Source: DASTQL01 sp035761805 (GTDB lineage Bacteria > Actinomycetota > Actinomycetes > Jiangellales > Jiangellaceae). From it: DNA of 33,915 nucleotides. Positions 33,214 to 33,915 of the stretch are shown one piece after another (within the stretch, counting starts at the first letter, position 1; each line of letters opens with the position of its first letter). The translations under genes were made by a program, and so were the position numbers. The stretch is taken from NCBI GenBank assembly GCA_035761805.1, contig DASTQL010000171.1:1-33915 (forward strand), in the 5' to 3' direction. Under the pieces are notes generated by a model that had not been told where the DNA came from, made no database searches, and saw only the letters and a list, made by a program, of their open reading frames with translations.

Positions 33214-33915
33214 GTGTGCGCGGGGTCCGGCACCGGCTCGTCGGCCGCGAGGTGCTTCGCGTCGACCGGCTGGAGGTCTCGGCGGGGGAGCGCCTCGCCG
33301 TCCTGGGGCCCAACGGCGCGGGCAAGAGCACGCTCCTCCGGCTGCTGGCGGGGCTGGAGGCGCCGACCACGGGCACCGTGCTCGTCGACGGGGTGGAGGC
33401 GGCGCGACGACTGCTGTCCGCCCGGCGCCGCTCGGCCTACGTGACGCAGCGGGCGGGCCTGCTGGCGGAGACCGCCGCCCACAACGTCGAGATCCCCTTG
33501 CGTTGGAGGGGGCTGCCGAGGCAGGAGTGCCGGGCCCGTGCGCGGGCGGCGCTCGACCGGCTCGGGGTCCTGCACCTCGCCGACCGTCCGGCGGTGGGCC
33601 TGTCGGTGGGCGAACGGCAGCGGGTGAGCCTGGCGCGGGCCCTCGCGCTCGACCCGCTCCTGCTGCTGCTCGACGAGCCGGCCGCGGCCCTCGACGTCCC
33701 GGCGAGGCAGGAGCTCCTCGCCGACCTGGAGCGCGTCGTCACCGACGCCCCCGCCAGCACCGTGGTCCACGTCACCCATCGACCCGCGGAGGCCCTCCGG
33801 ATGGCCGACACGGTGGCTGTCCTGGTCGCGGGGGAGCTGCGGCAGGTCGCCACTCCCGGGGTGCTCCTCCGGCGGCCGGCGGACGAGGTCGTGGCTCGGC
33901 TGGTCGGCTACGAGA
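33198..33915 (+). CDS. tupC: Tungstate ABC transporter ATPase TupC, 3' end beyond window
   Basis: The open frame runs from a GTG at 33198 to the window end (239 codons, no stop yet). It has Walker A GPNGAGKST (37-45), Q-loop Q84 in VTQRAGL, the signature LSVGERQRVSLARAL (135-149, LSVGE in place of LSGGQ), Walker B LLLLLDEP with D159 and E160, and H194 in the switch. The visible C-terminus RLVGYE resembles tungstate and molybdate ATPases near their end. GTG at 33198 gives a 16-nt overlap with tupB and has GGGAGG at 33188-33193; an in-frame GTG at 33216 is a shorter alternative. It powers TupB-dependent import. Confidence 0.9.
   Translation, partial: MGTALSVRGVRHRLVGREVLRVDRLEVSAGERLAVLGPNGAGKSTLLRLLAGLEAPTTGTVLVDGVEAARRLLSARRRSAYVTQRAGLLAETAAHNVEIPLRWRGLPRQECRARARAALDRLGVLHLADRPAVGLSVGERQRVSLARALALDPLLLLLDEPAAALDVPARQELLADLERVVTDAPASTVVHVTHRPAEALRMADTVAVLVAGELRQVATPGVLLRRPADEVVARLVGYE

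Overview
The window looks like chromosomal DNA of a high-GC actinobacterium. GC content is very high throughout, GTG starts are frequent, and neighbouring genes often overlap by 4 nt (ATGA or GTGA). The gene order from a CDP-alcohol phosphatidyltransferase to gcvP follows the mycobacterial and streptomycete order: DUF881, small basic protein, DUF881, gcvH, garA-type FHA gene, MerR, DUF151, MerR, gcvP. I cannot name the genus from sequence alone. Nothing in composition or structure (insertion sequences, integrases, attachment sites, CRISPR arrays) marks a mobile island.

Region 1 (1-3282, + strand) is a housekeeping operon: the 3' end of a chorismate mutase gene (aroH), prephenate dehydrogenase (tyrA), cytidylate kinase (cmk) and the ribosome-assembly GTPase der. 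A tRNA-Pro(GGG) gene follows at 3465-3538. Region 2 (3735-9325) joins a membrane CDP-alcohol phosphatidyltransferase, a nucleotidyltransferase fused to a degenerate phosphomannomutase-like domain, the DUF881/Sbp/DUF881 membrane trio and gcvH. Region 3 (9350-16063) holds a zinc-ribbon FHA protein of the GarA type with its own promoter, two MerR regulators around a DUF151 nuclease-like gene, and gcvP behind a glycine riboswitch. That riboswitch looks like a single aptamer followed by a remnant 'ghost' aptamer. A coiled-coil protein of unknown function closes this block.

Region 4 (16083-20290, - strand) encodes tldE, tldD, a small HAD phosphatase and a membrane-anchored polysaccharide deacetylase. 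It meets region 3 at a hairpin that contains both convergent stop codons.

Region 5 (20394-33915, + strand, running off the window end) is the most interesting part. It is a tightly packed cluster devoted to a tungsten (or molybdenum) pterin-cofactor oxidoreductase system. It contains a MobA-MoaD fusion, an aldehyde:ferredoxin oxidoreductase (AOR) catalytic subunit, a cysteine-type formate dehydrogenase alpha subunit with a NuoG-like N-terminus, and a fused NuoE-NuoF NADH-handling subunit. Two MoeA paralogues follow, one fused to a periplasmic-binding-protein-like domain, then a GntR-type regulator carrying a similar domain, and a TupABC tungstate importer. The three enzyme genes overlap one another, as do the regulator and transporter genes, which implies coordinated production. 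The likely logic is that TupABC imports tungstate, the regulator senses oxyanion or cofactor supply, MoeA/MobA/MoaD build the cofactor, and AOR and formate dehydrogenase share the flavin/Fe-S NADH module. Physical coupling of AOR with the formate dehydrogenase complex is my inference, not something the sequence proves.
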